A stretch of DNA of 18,829 nt from NCBI GenBank assembly GCA_030533315.1, contig JAUNJL010000049.1, forward strand, positions 1-18,829. The letters run 5' to 3'. A program made the translations under genes and the position numbers. The notes under the pieces are model-generated. The model was not told the origin of the DNA. It searched no databases and was given only the letters and a program-made list of their open reading frames with translations. Source of the stretch: Eubacteriales bacterium. GTDB lineage: Bacteria > Bacillota_A > Clostridia > Lachnospirales > Lachnospiraceae. This document shows, piece by piece, positions 7,000 through 14,675 of the stretch; position 1 is the stretch's first letter, and every line of letters begins with the position of its first letter.

Positions 7000-7917
7000 A
7001 TGGGAAAGTATATTCTGAAACGTCTCGGTATGGCGGTCGTGACCATATGGGTGGTAGCGACCTTGACGTTCTTCCTCATGAACATGGTCCCTGGCGGACC
7101 CTTCATGTCGGAAAAAGCGGTCAGTCCAAAAGCAATGCAAAAACTGGAAGAAAAGTACGGGCTGGACAAGCCTCTCCATGAGCAGTACCTCACCTATATG
7201 AAGGACGCCCTTCACGGGGACTTTGGGGACAGCCTGAAGCAGAGAGGCCGCACGGTGACCTCCATCATATCCTCCAAGTTTCCGGTATCTGCAAGGCTTG
7301 GAGGCATGGCTGTTTTGGCCGCCTTCTGCATCGGCGTACCCCTTGGGTGTCTCTCTGCCCTGAACAGGGGCAAGGCCGGTGACAACATTATCATCGTCCT
7401 GGCCACCTGCGGGATCGCAGTGCCAAACTTTGTGATCTGTACCGTGCTGATGTACGTGTTCAGCACCAAGCTGGGCTGGGTGTCCGCTCTGGGCCTGAAA
7501 AGCTGGTCCAGCTACATCCTTCCGGTGACGGCCCTGGCCTTTTACCCCACGGCCTACATCACCCGCCTGATGCGCTCCTCCATGCTGGACGTGCTGGGGC
7601 AGGATTACATGCGCACCGCAAAGGCCAAGGGCCTGAGCCAGTTTGTCAGCCTTTTTAAGCACGCCCTGAGAAACGCCATCCTCCCGGTGGTTACGTACAT
7701 GGGCCCGCTTCTGGCCTATACGGTGACGGGAAGCTTTATCGTGGAAAAGATTTTCACCATCCCGGGACTGGGAGGCGAGTTTATCAGCTCCATCACGAAC
7801 CGGGATTACACCGTGATCATGGGAACCACCATTTTCCTGGCCACCCTGATGATCCTGATGAACGTGGTGGTGGACATTGTCTACAAGCTGGTAGACCCCC
7901 GTATCAAGCTGAAATAA
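7000..7917 (+). CDS. oppB: Oligopeptide ABC transporter permease OppB
   Basis: This 305-residue inner-membrane permease pairs with OppC to form the channel of the peptide importer. It begins with the typical MGKYILKRLG and a first membrane segment at about 11-30, followed by an external loop with YGLDKPLHEQY, then membrane segments near 101-121, 127-155, 172-190, 227-247 and 275-297. The cytoplasmic coupling (EAA-like) loop is YMRTAKAKGLS...HALRNA (about 203-225), which contacts the ATPases. It ends in VDPRIKLK, as family members do. The start at 7000 is preferred over the in-frame ATG at 6976 because AAAGGAG lies at 6985-6991 and family members begin at MGKY. It is the first gene of the opp cluster. 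Confidence 0.93.
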   Translation: MGKYILKRLGMAVVTIWVVATLTFFLMNMVPGGPFMSEKAVSPKAMQKLEEKYGLDKPLHEQYLTYMKDALHGDFGDSLKQRGRTVTSIISSKFPVSARLGGMAVLAAFCIGVPLGCLSALNRGKAGDNIIIVLATCGIAVPNFVICTVLMYVFSTKLGWVSALGLKSWSSYILPVTALAFYPTAYITRLMRSSMLDVLGQDYMRTAKAKGLSQFVSLFKHALRNAILPVVTYMGPLLAYTVTGSFIVEKIFTIPGLGGEFISSITNRDYTVIMGTTIFLATLMILMNVVVDIVYKLVDPRIKLK

Positions 7918-7997
7918 ATATGCAGTGCTGAGGTTTGGGAGATGCCTTCCAAGCCTGTCAATACTGGCGCTTCGAATGCGCCATGAAAGGAGAGCAA

Positions 7998-9050
7998 ATG
8001 AAAGAAAATCCAAATCCATTAAGCTTTCAGGCGAGGCTGAATCCCGATGATTTCCTTCCTGCTTCCAAGGAGGAGAAGGAGAGTCTGGTGATCATGCGGG
8101 AGAGCGTCAGCTTTTGGAAGGACGGTATGCGCCGCTTCCGCAAAAACAAGGTGGCCATGGCCAGCCTGATCGTTGTTGTGATCATCATGTTTTTTTCCTT
8201 TATCGTTCCTTCCTTTTATCCCTACTCCTACGAGCAGCAGATCAAAGGAAGCAACCGTCTGGCGCCCATGACCTATTCGGAGGATGAGCTGGCCAGGATC
8301 GAAGCGGGGGAGAAGGTATTTCCCCATATCCTGGGTACGGACAGCCAGGGCCGGGATTTTGCCATCCGTGTGATGATGGGAAGCCGGATCTCCCTCATCG
8401 TCGGGCTTGCGGCCGCCGTGATCATCCTGCTGGTGGGCTCCGTGTTCGGTTCCATAGCCGCTTTCTTTGGAGGCTGGGTGGATATCCTTATGATGCGTAT
8501 TGTGGATATCATTTATACCATCCCCGACGTGCTCCTCATCGTGCTCCTTTCCTTTGCCCTGAAGGAGCCCTTGGAAAAGCTGTCTGTGATGCCCGGCTTT
8601 GGCTGGATCCAGATCCTGGGAAGAAACCTGATCAGTATTTTTATCGTGTTTGCCATCCTGTACTGGGGCGGTATGGCCCGTATGGTGCGAAGCCAGATCC
8701 TGACCCTGAAGGAAAGTGAGTATGTGACGGCGGCCCGGGCTCTGGGCGCTTCCAATGGACGGATCATCAAGAAGCACCTGCTTACGAACTGTATCGGCAC
8801 CCTGATCGTCACCACCACCCTGCAGATTCCCTCCTCCATTTTTACGGAGAGCTTCCTCAGCTTTTTGGGGCTTGGCGTGGCGGTGCCCATGCCTTCTCTG
8901 GGAAGTCTGGCCAGCGAGGCCATCAACGGTATGGGGACGTATCCATATCTGCTGTTTGTTCCCACCCTGCTGATCAGCTTGATCATCCTCAGCTTTAACC
9001 TGCTGGGCGACGGCCTTCGGGACGCCTTTGACCCGAAGATGAAAAATTAA
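7998..9050 (+). CDS. oppC: Oligopeptide ABC transporter permease OppC
   Basis: This 350-residue second permease has a cytoplasmic N-terminal stretch of about 50 residues, a first membrane segment at about 53-72, then the OppC-specific periplasm-side motif HILGTDSQGRD (110-120) and five further membrane segments. The coupling loop is EYVTAARALGASNGRIIKKH (241-260). The C-terminus LLGDGLRDAFDPKMKN is typical. The start at 7998 follows AAAGGAGAG at 7986-7992; an in-frame ATG at 7935 has no such site. A gap of 80 bases from oppB shows no terminator, so the two are probably co-transcribed. Confidence 0.93.
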   Translation: MKENPNPLSFQARLNPDDFLPASKEEKESLVIMRESVSFWKDGMRRFRKNKVAMASLIVVVIIMFFSFIVPSFYPYSYEQQIKGSNRLAPMTYSEDELARIEAGEKVFPHILGTDSQGRDFAIRVMMGSRISLIVGLAAAVIILLVGSVFGSIAAFFGGWVDILMMRIVDIIYTIPDVLLIVLLSFALKEPLEKLSVMPGFGWIQILGRNLISIFIVFAILYWGGMARMVRSQILTLKESEYVTAARALGASNGRIIKKHLLTNCIGTLIVTTTLQIPSSIFTESFLSFLGLGVAVPMPSLGSLASEAINGMGTYPYLLFVPTLLISLIILSFNLLGDGLRDAFDPKMKN

Positions 9051-9067
9051 GAAAGGAGAGTGAACAA

Positions 9068-10066
9068 ATGAGCGAATATCTTGTAAATATTGAGCATGAG
9101 CGCCTCTCCTTTTTCACCCCGGCGGGAGAGGTGAAGGCCTTAAACGACGTGAGCATCCACCTGAAGGAAGGGGAAGTGCTGGGGATCGTGGGAGAGAGCG
9201 GCTCTGGAAAATCCGTGACGGCCTACAGCCTGATGGGGCTGACGGCATACCCGGGAAAGCTGGTGGGCGGCGATCTGAATTTTAACGGCCATTATATCAA
9301 TGACATGACGGAAAAGGAGATGCGGAAGATCCGGGGAAAGGAGGTCTCCATCATCTTCCAGGATCCCATGACCAGCTTAAACCCGGTGTACACCATCGGA
9401 AACCAGATCCGGGAGGTGTTAAAGCTGCACACGGACAAGTCCAAGGAGGAGATCCAGCAGAGGGCGGTGGAGCTTTTGAGCCTTGTGGGGATCAATGAGC
9501 CCCTGAAGCGCCTGAAGCAGTACCCCCATGAGCTGTCCGGCGGTATGCGCCAGCGTGTGATGATCGCCATCGCCCTGGCCTGCGAGCCCAAGCTTCTCAT
9601 TGCGGACGAGCCTACCACGGCTTTGGACGTGACCATCCAGGCCCAGATTCTGGAGCTGATGATGGAGCTGAAGGAGAAGCTGGGCATGGCCATCATGATG
9701 ATCACCCACGACCTGGGCGTGGTGGCCAGCATGTGCGACAGGATTGCCGTGATGTACGCGGGAAATGTGGTGGAATACGGGGAGACGGACGATATTTTCT
9801 ACAACCCCAGGCATGAATACACGAAGGGCCTGATCCGAAGCATTCCCCGTATGGACAGCAAGGAGCATGAGCGGTTGGTGCCCATCGAGGGGACTCCGGT
9901 GGATCTGCTGAACCCGCCCAAGGGATGTCCCTTTGCATCCAGGTGCGACAACTGTATGCAGATCTGTTTGAGGGAAAAAGCGCCGGTGACTTATTTCGGC
10001 GATATCCATTATGCGTCCTGCTGGATGAACCAGAAGGCGGAGCTGGAAGGAGGAAGTCATAAATGA
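9068..10066 (+). CDS. oppD: Oligopeptide ABC transporter ATPase OppD
   Basis: This 332-residue ATPase energises the OppBC channel. Walker A is GESGSGKS (42-49), Q-loop Q98, ABC signature LSGGMRQ (156-162), Walker B LLIADE (176-181) and switch histidine H214. The C-terminal oligopeptide/dipeptide domain carries the family's cysteine cluster (C287, C293, C300, C318, plus C296) around the GCPFASRC motif. In some dipeptide importers this cluster is reported to hold an iron-sulfur centre. A ribosome binding site AAAGGAG (9052-9058) lies 17 bases after oppC. Its stop overlaps the oppF start as ATGA, implying translational coupling. Confidence 0.95.
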   Translation: MSEYLVNIEHERLSFFTPAGEVKALNDVSIHLKEGEVLGIVGESGSGKSVTAYSLMGLTAYPGKLVGGDLNFNGHYINDMTEKEMRKIRGKEVSIIFQDPMTSLNPVYTIGNQIREVLKLHTDKSKEEIQQRAVELLSLVGINEPLKRLKQYPHELSGGMRQRVMIAIALACEPKLLIADEPTTALDVTIQAQILELMMELKEKLGMAIMMITHDLGVVASMCDRIAVMYAGNVVEYGETDDIFYNPRHEYTKGLIRSIPRMDSKEHERLVPIEGTPVDLLNPPKGCPFASRCDNCMQICLREKAPVTYFGDIHYASCWMNQKAELEGGSHK

Positions 10067-11118
10067 GCGAAAAATTACTCAAGGTTGAACACCTTTACCA
10101 GTATTTTCCAGCAGGAGGATATGGGAAAAACAAGAAGTACGTCCAGGCGGTGGACGACGTGTCCTTTTTTATCAACAAGGGCGAGACCCTGGGCCTGGTA
10201 GGAGAATCCGGCTGCGGGAAGACCACTACGGGACGGAGCATCCTGCGCCTTTATGAGCCCACCAAGGGGCGGATCATCTACAACGATCAGGTTTTGTTTG
10301 ACAGCGGAGACGTCCCCGTGATGGATGAAAGCGGGGAGAATGAGGTGAAGAAGGACGGAAAGCCTCAGTTTGGCAAAAAGACTGCCGTGAACATGAAGCC
10401 CTATCGGAGGGAGATGCAGATCGTGTTCCAGGATCCCTATGCAAGCCTGGATCCCCGTATGACCGTGGGAGACATTGTGGGGGAGGCCATCGACATCCAC
10501 AAGCTGGCCTCCAGCAAGCAGGAGAGGTATGACAGGATCCAGGAGCTGCTGGTGCGGGTGGGCCTGAACTCCGAGCACGCCAACCGTTATCCTCACGAGT
10601 TTTCCGGCGGACAGCGCCAGAGGGTGGGGATCGCCAGGGCCCTTGCGGTAGCTCCCAAGTTTATCGTCTGCGACGAGCCCATCTCCGCCCTGGACGTGTC
10701 CATCCAGGCTCAGGTGGTGAATATGTTTGAGGATCTTCAGGAGCAGCTGGGGCTGACCTACCTATTTATCGCCCACGACCTGTCGGTGGTGAAGCATATC
10801 TCCAACCGGATCGGCGTGATGTACCTGGGACGGCTGGTGGAGCTGGCGGACAGCTACGAGCTGATCTTCCATGGGGTGCATCCCTACACAAAGAGCCTGG
10901 TGTCCGCCATTCCCATTGCGGATCCCAAGGTGGCCAGGACCAGCAGCCGTATCGTCCTGGAGGGGGATGTGCCAAGTCCCCTGAACCCGCCCTCCGGGTG
11001 CCGGTTCCGCACAAGATGTCCCTACGCCACGGAGCAGTGTGCGGCGGAGGTTCCCAAGTGGCGTGAGGTGAGCAAGGGTCATTACGCCGCCTGCCACAAC
11101 CTGGACAAGGTGAACTAG
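10063..11118 (+). CDS. oppF: Oligopeptide ABC transporter ATPase OppF
   Basis: This 351-residue partner ATPase of OppD has Walker A GESGCGKT (47-54), Q-loop Q123, signature FSGGQRQ (180-186), Walker B FIVCDE (200-205) and switch H238. A charged insertion at about 81-112, between the first ATP-binding strands and the Q-loop, is longer than in many OppF proteins. The C-terminal cysteine cluster is [15 protein letters not shown]...HYAAC (C313, C319, C326, C344). It overlaps oppD by 4 bases, with AAGGAGG inside the end of oppD. Downstream hairpins at about 11119-11175 lack a U tract, so readthrough into oppA is possible. Confidence 0.95.
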   Translation: MSEKLLKVEHLYQYFPAGGYGKNKKYVQAVDDVSFFINKGETLGLVGESGCGKTTTGRSILRLYEPTKGRIIYNDQVLFDSGDVPVMDESGENEVKKDGKPQFGKKTAVNMKPYRREMQIVFQDPYASLDPRMTVGDIVGEAIDIHKLASSKQERYDRIQELLVRVGLNSEHANRYPHEFSGGQRQRVGIARALAVAPKFIVCDEPISALDVSIQAQVVNMFEDLQEQLGLTYLFIAHDLSVVKHISNRIGVMYLGRLVELADSYELIFHGVHPYTKSLVSAIPIADPKVARTSSRIVLEGDVPSPLNPPSGCRFRTRCPYATEQCAAEVPKWREVSKGHYAACHNLDKVN

Positions 11119-11206
11119 AGCGGGGCTGGGAAAAGGCGGCGCCCAGATGCCTCTCTCCGCGAGAAGGCACCCTTCAGCCAGGATGGAGCGGCAGGGGAAT
11201 CGGATA

Positions 11207-11235
11207 TGGACAAATGAGGCGTCAGGTGTTATACT
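11207..11235 (+). promoter_or_regulatory. Promoter of oppA
   Basis: TGGACA (11207-11212) is separated by 17 bases from TATACT (11230-11235). Transcription would begin near 11242, giving a 77-nt leader. A separate promoter lets the binding protein be made in excess over the membrane components, which is usual for binding-protein-dependent importers. Confidence 0.65.
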
Positions 11236-11255
11236 TTCTATACGTTGTTATGTGT

Positions 11256-11269
11256 CAGCGAAAACGCTG
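11256..11269 (+). promoter_or_regulatory. Palindrome in the oppA leader, possible operator
   Basis: CAGCG-AAAA-CGCTG is a perfect 5-bp inverted repeat located about 15-28 bases after the predicted oppA start. It has the general look of a LacI-family or catabolite-control site but does not match the CcpA consensus well. It could equally be a short 5' mRNA hairpin. The regulator is unknown. Confidence 0.3.
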
Positions 11270-11318
11270 GTCATATAAATCAATCTCATACTCTAAACAA
11301 TCTTATAAGGAGGTAAAC

Positions 11319-12938
11319 ATGAAGAAGAGATTAATCAGTGTGCTGCTTGCAGCAGCCATGACTGTCTCCATGACAGCCGGCCTGGTGACAAGCGTGGCTG
11401 CGGAGGAGGCAGCTGAGGGTAAGGAGCTTTCCGTTCAGGTCGGCCCGAACCCTGAGACCATTGACCCGGCTCTGAACAGCGCCGTGGACGGAGGAAACAT
11501 GATCCTCCACGCTTTCGAGTGTCTTCTGACCATCGACAAGGACGGAAAGGTTGCTCCCGGACAGGCTGAAACCTGGGAGACATCCGAGGATGGCCTTACA
11601 TGGACCTTCCATCTCCGTGAAGGGCTGAAATGGTCCGATGGAAGCGACCTGAACGCAAATGATTTCGTGTACAGCTGGAAGCGCGTGTGCGATCCCGAGG
11701 TGGCCGCACCCTATGCAGAGACCGTGCTGGGAATGGTAGAGGGCTTTGACGCCGCCATCGATGGGGATCTGGACGCCCTGGCCGTGACCGCTGTTGACGA
11801 CCTGACCCTGGAGGTGAAGCTGAGCGCTCCCTGCACCTTCTTTGACAGTCTTGCTGCTTTCGCAACCCTGAGCCCTGTTCAGGAGGCAACGGTTGAGGAG
11901 AATGGCGATGCGTGGGCCATCGAGCCGGAGACCTACGTTTCCAATGGACCCTTCTACGTGACAGAGTGGGTACCGGATGCTTACATCATCATGGAAAAGA
12001 ACCCTAACTACTGGAATGCAGACGCCGTTAAGCTTGGCAGCATCAAGTGGAACCTGATCGAGGATTCCAATGCTGCATACAGCGCATACCAGAGCGGCGA
12101 AGTCCTGATGATCAAGGACGTTCCCACCGAGGAGATTCCAAGCCTTGAGGGCAATGAGGAGTTCCACGTAGAGCCCATCATTGGTACTTATTACATTTCC
12201 TACAATACCCAGGTTGAGCCTTTTGACAATGCCAAGGTTCGCGAGGCTTTGAATCTTGCCATTGACAGAGAGTATGTTGCAAACACCCTGATGCAGGGAA
12301 CCTACAGCCCGGCTACAAACTTCATTGGACCAGGCTGGAAGGATACCGACGGCTCTGACTTTGCTGAGAATGCAAACGGCGGAGAGGCATACCTGCCGGC
12401 TTCCGCTGACATCGAGGGCGCCAAGGCTGCTCTTGAGGAGGCTGGATATCCCGAGGGAGAGGGACTTCCCGTTCTTCACTACACCACCAACGATGCCGGT
12501 TACCACAAGGCTGTTGCAGAGTACCTGCAGCAGGCATGGAAGGAGATCGGTGTGACCCTTGAGGTTGAGATCGTTGAGTGGTCCAGCTTTACACCTATGC
12601 GCCGCAGCGGCGATTTTGAGATTGCTCGTAACGGCTGGGTAGGCGACTACAGCGACCCGTCCAACATGCTGGATCTTCTGTACAGCACCAACGGCAACAA
12701 CGATGGAAAGTATTCCAGCGCTGATTATGACGCCGCTATGGACATTGCCAGAGCTACCGTGGATCCTGAGGAGCGTTCCAAGGCTCTTCATGACGCAGAG
12801 GACATCATGATGGCAGACGCCGCATGCTGCCCGGTTGCATACTACAACGACTTCTGGCTGGCAAGCAGCAAGATCACGGGAGTATGGCATTCTGCTTACG
12901 GATACTGGCATTTCATGTATGCGGACATCGAGGAGTGA
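11319..12938 (+). CDS. oppA: Oligopeptide-binding protein OppA, secreted form
   Basis: This 539-residue family 5 extracellular solute-binding protein captures peptides and delivers them to OppBC. The signal peptide is at about 1-28 (KKR, a hydrophobic core, then SVAA before EEAAEG). Family motifs follow: NPETIDPALN, TWTFHLREGLKWSDG with NANDFVYSWKR, SNGPFYVTEW, NPNYW, and DPSNMLDLLYS. The expected lipobox cysteine is absent: the position reads MTAGL rather than the usual LAGC type, and there is no cysteine in the first 60 residues. A signal-peptidase I product would not be lipid-anchored. AAGGAGG at 11307-11313 sets the start; the longer frame from 11214 begins in the promoter. It lies 200 bases after oppF and is followed by a terminator. 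Confidence 0.93.
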   Translation: MKKRLISVLLAAAMTVSMTAGLVTSVAAEEAAEGKELSVQVGPNPETIDPALNSAVDGGNMILHAFECLLTIDKDGKVAPGQAETWETSEDGLTWTFHLREGLKWSDGSDLNANDFVYSWKRVCDPEVAAPYAETVLGMVEGFDAAIDGDLDALAVTAVDDLTLEVKLSAPCTFFDSLAAFATLSPVQEATVEENGDAWAIEPETYVSNGPFYVTEWVPDAYIIMEKNPNYWNADAVKLGSIKWNLIEDSNAAYSAYQSGEVLMIKDVPTEEIPSLEGNEEFHVEPIIGTYYISYNTQVEPFDNAKVREALNLAIDREYVANTLMQGTYSPATNFIGPGWKDTDGSDFAENANGGEAYLPASADIEGAKAALEEAGYPEGEGLPVLHYTTNDAGYHKAVAEYLQQAWKEIGVTLEVEIVEWSSFTPMRRSGDFEIARNGWVGDYSDPSNMLDLLYSTNGNNDGKYSSADYDAAMDIARATVDPEERSKALHDAEDIMMADAACCPVAYYNDFWLASSKITGVWHSAYGYWHFMYADIEE

Positions 12939-13026
12939 TCCGTCAGAGAATGAACAATGAAAGAGGTGCTGCCGCCCTTTGACCGCCGCCGGTTAAATGC
13001 CGGGGAACGAAAAGGGTGACAGATCA

Positions 13027-13064
13027 AAAGTGCCGTACATGGGGAGACCTGTGTACGGCGCTTT
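13027..13064. terminator. Terminator between convergent oppA and the deacetylase gene
   Basis: A 13-bp stem (AAAGTGCCGTACA, 13027-13039, with 13052-13064; one G-T pair) closes a 12-base loop. The A/T-rich ends allow a short U tract on either strand (TTTT on the minus strand, CTTTGCATTT on the plus). It lies about 90 bases past oppA and 65 bases past the end of the minus-strand deacetylase gene. Confidence 0.7.
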
Positions 13065-13130
13065 GCATTTCAAAAAGGGGGACTGTGGAAAGGATGGGCG
13101 GCAAAGAGGATGCAGGGGACTGGGGCAGGG

Positions 13131-13970
13131 TCATTTTTGGCCTTCCGTAAAATCCGTAAGGCTGCCGAAGGCATACCCCATTTCCTCCCATCTGCTCAGC
13201 AGCTCATCCAGGATCTGGGCGTTGGTGGAGGAGGTGCTGTGAAGGAGGACGATGGCGCCGGGATGGACTCTGGGGATCAGCTTTTGGAAGGCCTCCTCCT
13301 TTGTGGGCTGATTATCCTGGTACCAGTCCACGTAGGCAAGACTCCAGAAAAAGGTGTGGTAGCCCAGCTCCTTTGCCATGGTGAGATTTTCCCTGCTGTA
13401 GATCCCCCTGGGTGGACGGTAGAGAGGGGGCATGGGAGAGCCGATGACCTGCTGATACAGATCCTCCACGGCCTTCAGTTCCCTTTGGAAGGCTTCTTTG
13501 GTGGAGATTTTGGACATATCCGGGTGGGTGAGGGTGTGGTTCCCAATGAGATGGCCCTCTGCCACCATCTCCTTTAGAAGCTCTGGTTGATCGGAAATAA
13601 AGTTTCCCACCACGAAAAAGGCCGCCGGCGCCTTGTGCTTTTTCAGCGCTTTTAGGATGTCCGGCATACAGCCGTTTTCGTAGCCGCAGTCGAAGGTGAG
13701 GTAGAGGATTTTTTCCTGGGTGTCTGCGGCGTAATAGGCGTGGTAGGGGGACAGCTCTTGGATGGAGGCGTTTCCTGTGGGAAGGCCGCCCTCCTCAGGG
13801 AAGCTCAGCCCCCAGCCGCTGCTTTCCAGGGCCAGAGGGGAGGATGCGGTCAGGGAAAAATGGAGCCGCCTTATGCCTCCCAGGAGGGAGCCTGCGAGAA
13901 AGGCGGCGAGAAAAAACAGGGGAATCCCAAAGGGACGCCAGGACGGCGGGAGAATAGAAGATGGTTTCAT
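13131..13970 (-). CDS. pdaA: PdaA-like polysaccharide deacetylase, membrane-anchored
   Basis: This 279-residue carbohydrate esterase family 4 protein has one N-terminal membrane segment at about 13-32. The catalytic domain faces outside. Motifs, numbered from the chosen start, are TFDCGYENG (92-100, metal aspartate D94), NHTLTH (144-149, metal histidines), RPPRG (185-189), AYVDW and LLHS (242-245) followed by STNAQ. The GYENG and STNA patterns are those of PdaA, which removes acetyl groups from N-acetylmuramic acid during muramic delta-lactam formation in spore cortex. Another peptidoglycan deacetylase is possible. The start at 13970 is preferred over ATGs at 14054 and 13988 because GAGGT precedes it (13975-13979) and a weak -10 box TATACT (13998-14003) would begin the transcript just upstream. 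The strong terminator of the upstream minus-strand RNA lies 70 bases before it. Confidence 0.88.
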   Translation of the reverse strand: MKPSSILPPSWRPFGIPLFFLAAFLAGSLLGGIRRLHFSLTASSPLALESSGWGLSFPEEGGLPTGNASIQELSPYHAYYAADTQEKILYLTFDCGYENGCMPDILKALKKHKAPAAFFVVGNFISDQPELLKEMVAEGHLIGNHTLTHPDMSKISTKEAFQRELKAVEDLYQQVIGSPMPPLYRPPRGIYSRENLTMAKELGYHTFFWSLAYVDWYQDNQPTKEEAFQKLIPRVHPGAIVLLHSTSSTNAQILDELLSRWEEMGYAFGSLTDFTEGQK

Positions 13971-14040
13971 GATGACCTCGTCGGACATTTTGTATCTAGT
14001 ATATGGAGACCGGCGAGGGATTATGAGCCGGGAGAAGGGC

Positions 14041-14084
14041 AAAAAAAGAGCCATCAGCTGTTCCGTCCGAAGCTGATGGCCTTT
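14041..14084 (-). terminator. Strong intrinsic terminator of the minus-strand RNA
   Basis: On the minus strand, GCCATCAGCT pairs perfectly over 10 bp with AGCTGATGGC (arms at 14071-14080 and 14050-14059) across an 11-base loop. TCTTTTTTT follows (14041-14049). The plus-strand reading has only a weak T tract, so the direction is clearly minus. It lies about 70 bases upstream of the deacetylase start codon. Confidence 0.88.
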
Positions 14085-14110
14085 ATGAAAATTCTCTGTC
14101 CAATGGAATA

Positions 14111-14440
14111 TACCTCTCTCTCTTTAGGATTTGCGTATAAAAGAAACTTTATTCGGTGGTCTAACCCTTCTATCGTAAGGATATGGCTCAAACAGGAAAT
14201 CGATATCTTCCCAAATGCGTGCAGCCCTTCGAAACCGATCTGACTCTTACTTTCCCATGGGACCGTACCTTCCTTTTTTATATTTAAAACGTAAGGAATT
14301 TATAAAATGATGATCTTGGGGGTCTGTACCTCTCTTTCTCAGATTATGAAACGATAAATCGTTTTAAAAAATAACGCTTCTGGTGGTCTGTACCTCTCTT
14401 TCTTAGATTATGAGATGACTCCTTATGTTTTCGGTGGTCT
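14111..14440 (-). repeat. Imperfect direct-repeat modules within the predicted RNA
   Basis: Read on the plus strand, TACC followed by CTCTC-rich sequence occurs at 14111, 14327 and 14391, and a diverged form (TACCTTCC) at 14265. GGTCT (usually GGTGGTCT) occurs at 14158, 14321, 14385 and 14436. The two best copies share GGTCTGTACCTCTCTTTCT, then C or T, then AGATTATGA (14321-14349 and 14385-14413), with one difference in 29 bases and a spacing of 64. Distances between modules vary (45-58 bases from TACC to the next GGTCT), and the segment between them is not conserved, unlike a CRISPR array. Confidence 0.65.
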
Positions 14441-14486
14441 CACTCCCTTGCTGTTTATTTCGTATTCCCTTTTGTTTTATGGGTAC

Positions 14487-14515
14487 AATATAACAGATAA
14501 AAGTGGATTTGTCAA
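14487..14515 (-). promoter_or_regulatory. Near-consensus promoter of the minus-strand RNA
   Basis: On the minus strand a perfect TTGACA (14510-14515) is separated by 17 bases from TATATT (14487-14492). This is one of the best promoter matches in the window, yet no coding region follows it until the deacetylase about 510 bases away. Confidence 0.75.
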
Positions 14516-14610
14516 CAGTAAAATGAAAATATTTATAAAATTTCCTGAAATAAGATTGGAAATTTTTTGAATAAAATAAATAATTCTGAAAATATAAACA
14601 AGGACTTCCG

Positions 14611-14639
14611 TTGTGGTTCCGGCGAAACAAGTGTATAAT
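14611..14639 (+). promoter_or_regulatory. Promoter of the M24 peptidase gene
   Basis: TTGTGG (14611-14616) is separated by 17 bases from a perfect TATAAT (14634-14639). It is preceded by about 90 bases of A/T-rich DNA shared with the divergent RNA promoter. The -35 box is a partial match. Transcription would begin near 14646, leaving a 30-nt leader. Confidence 0.6.
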
Positions 14640-14675
14640 GAAAGAAATCAACGATAAGAGAAAAGAGGTAATGAA

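Larger units (their letters stand above)
14041..14480 (-). ncRNA. Predicted modular non-coding RNA of about 435 nt
   Basis: The minus strand carries a near-consensus promoter (14487-14515) whose transcript would begin near 14480 and end at a strong intrinsic terminator (14041-14084). Between them no credible ORF exists on either strand, and the DNA is much more AT-rich than flanking genes. The predicted RNA contains repeated modules that open with AGACCACC (or a close variant) and close with GAGAGGTAC. Small hairpins lie inside several modules, for example AAACGA/TCGTTT at about 14346-14361. It does not show the hallmark sequences of tmRNA, RNase P RNA, T-box leaders or the common riboswitches as I know them. 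It may be a free RNA or a long leader or attenuator for the deacetylase gene 70 bases further on. Confidence 0.6.

Noticed and set aside
6367..7193. Several minus-strand open frames of 70-113 codons across the repeat array
   Set aside because: They are translations of the 167-bp repeat in shifting frames, lack ribosome binding sites, and one runs antisense into oppB.
11331..12911. A 526-codon minus-strand frame opposite oppA
   Set aside because: It has no recognisable domain and arises from codon bias on the opposite strand; oppA is unambiguous.
14111..14440. A CRISPR array in the AT-rich repeats
   Set aside because: Repeat copies are imperfect, spacing is irregular (51, 64 and larger intervals), spacers vary widely in length and no cas gene is nearby.
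13131..14515. A type III toxin-antitoxin system (repeat RNA, terminator, toxin)
   Set aside because: The layout is similar, but the downstream gene is a clear polysaccharide deacetylase with a membrane segment, and the repeats are longer and less regular than known antitoxin RNAs.
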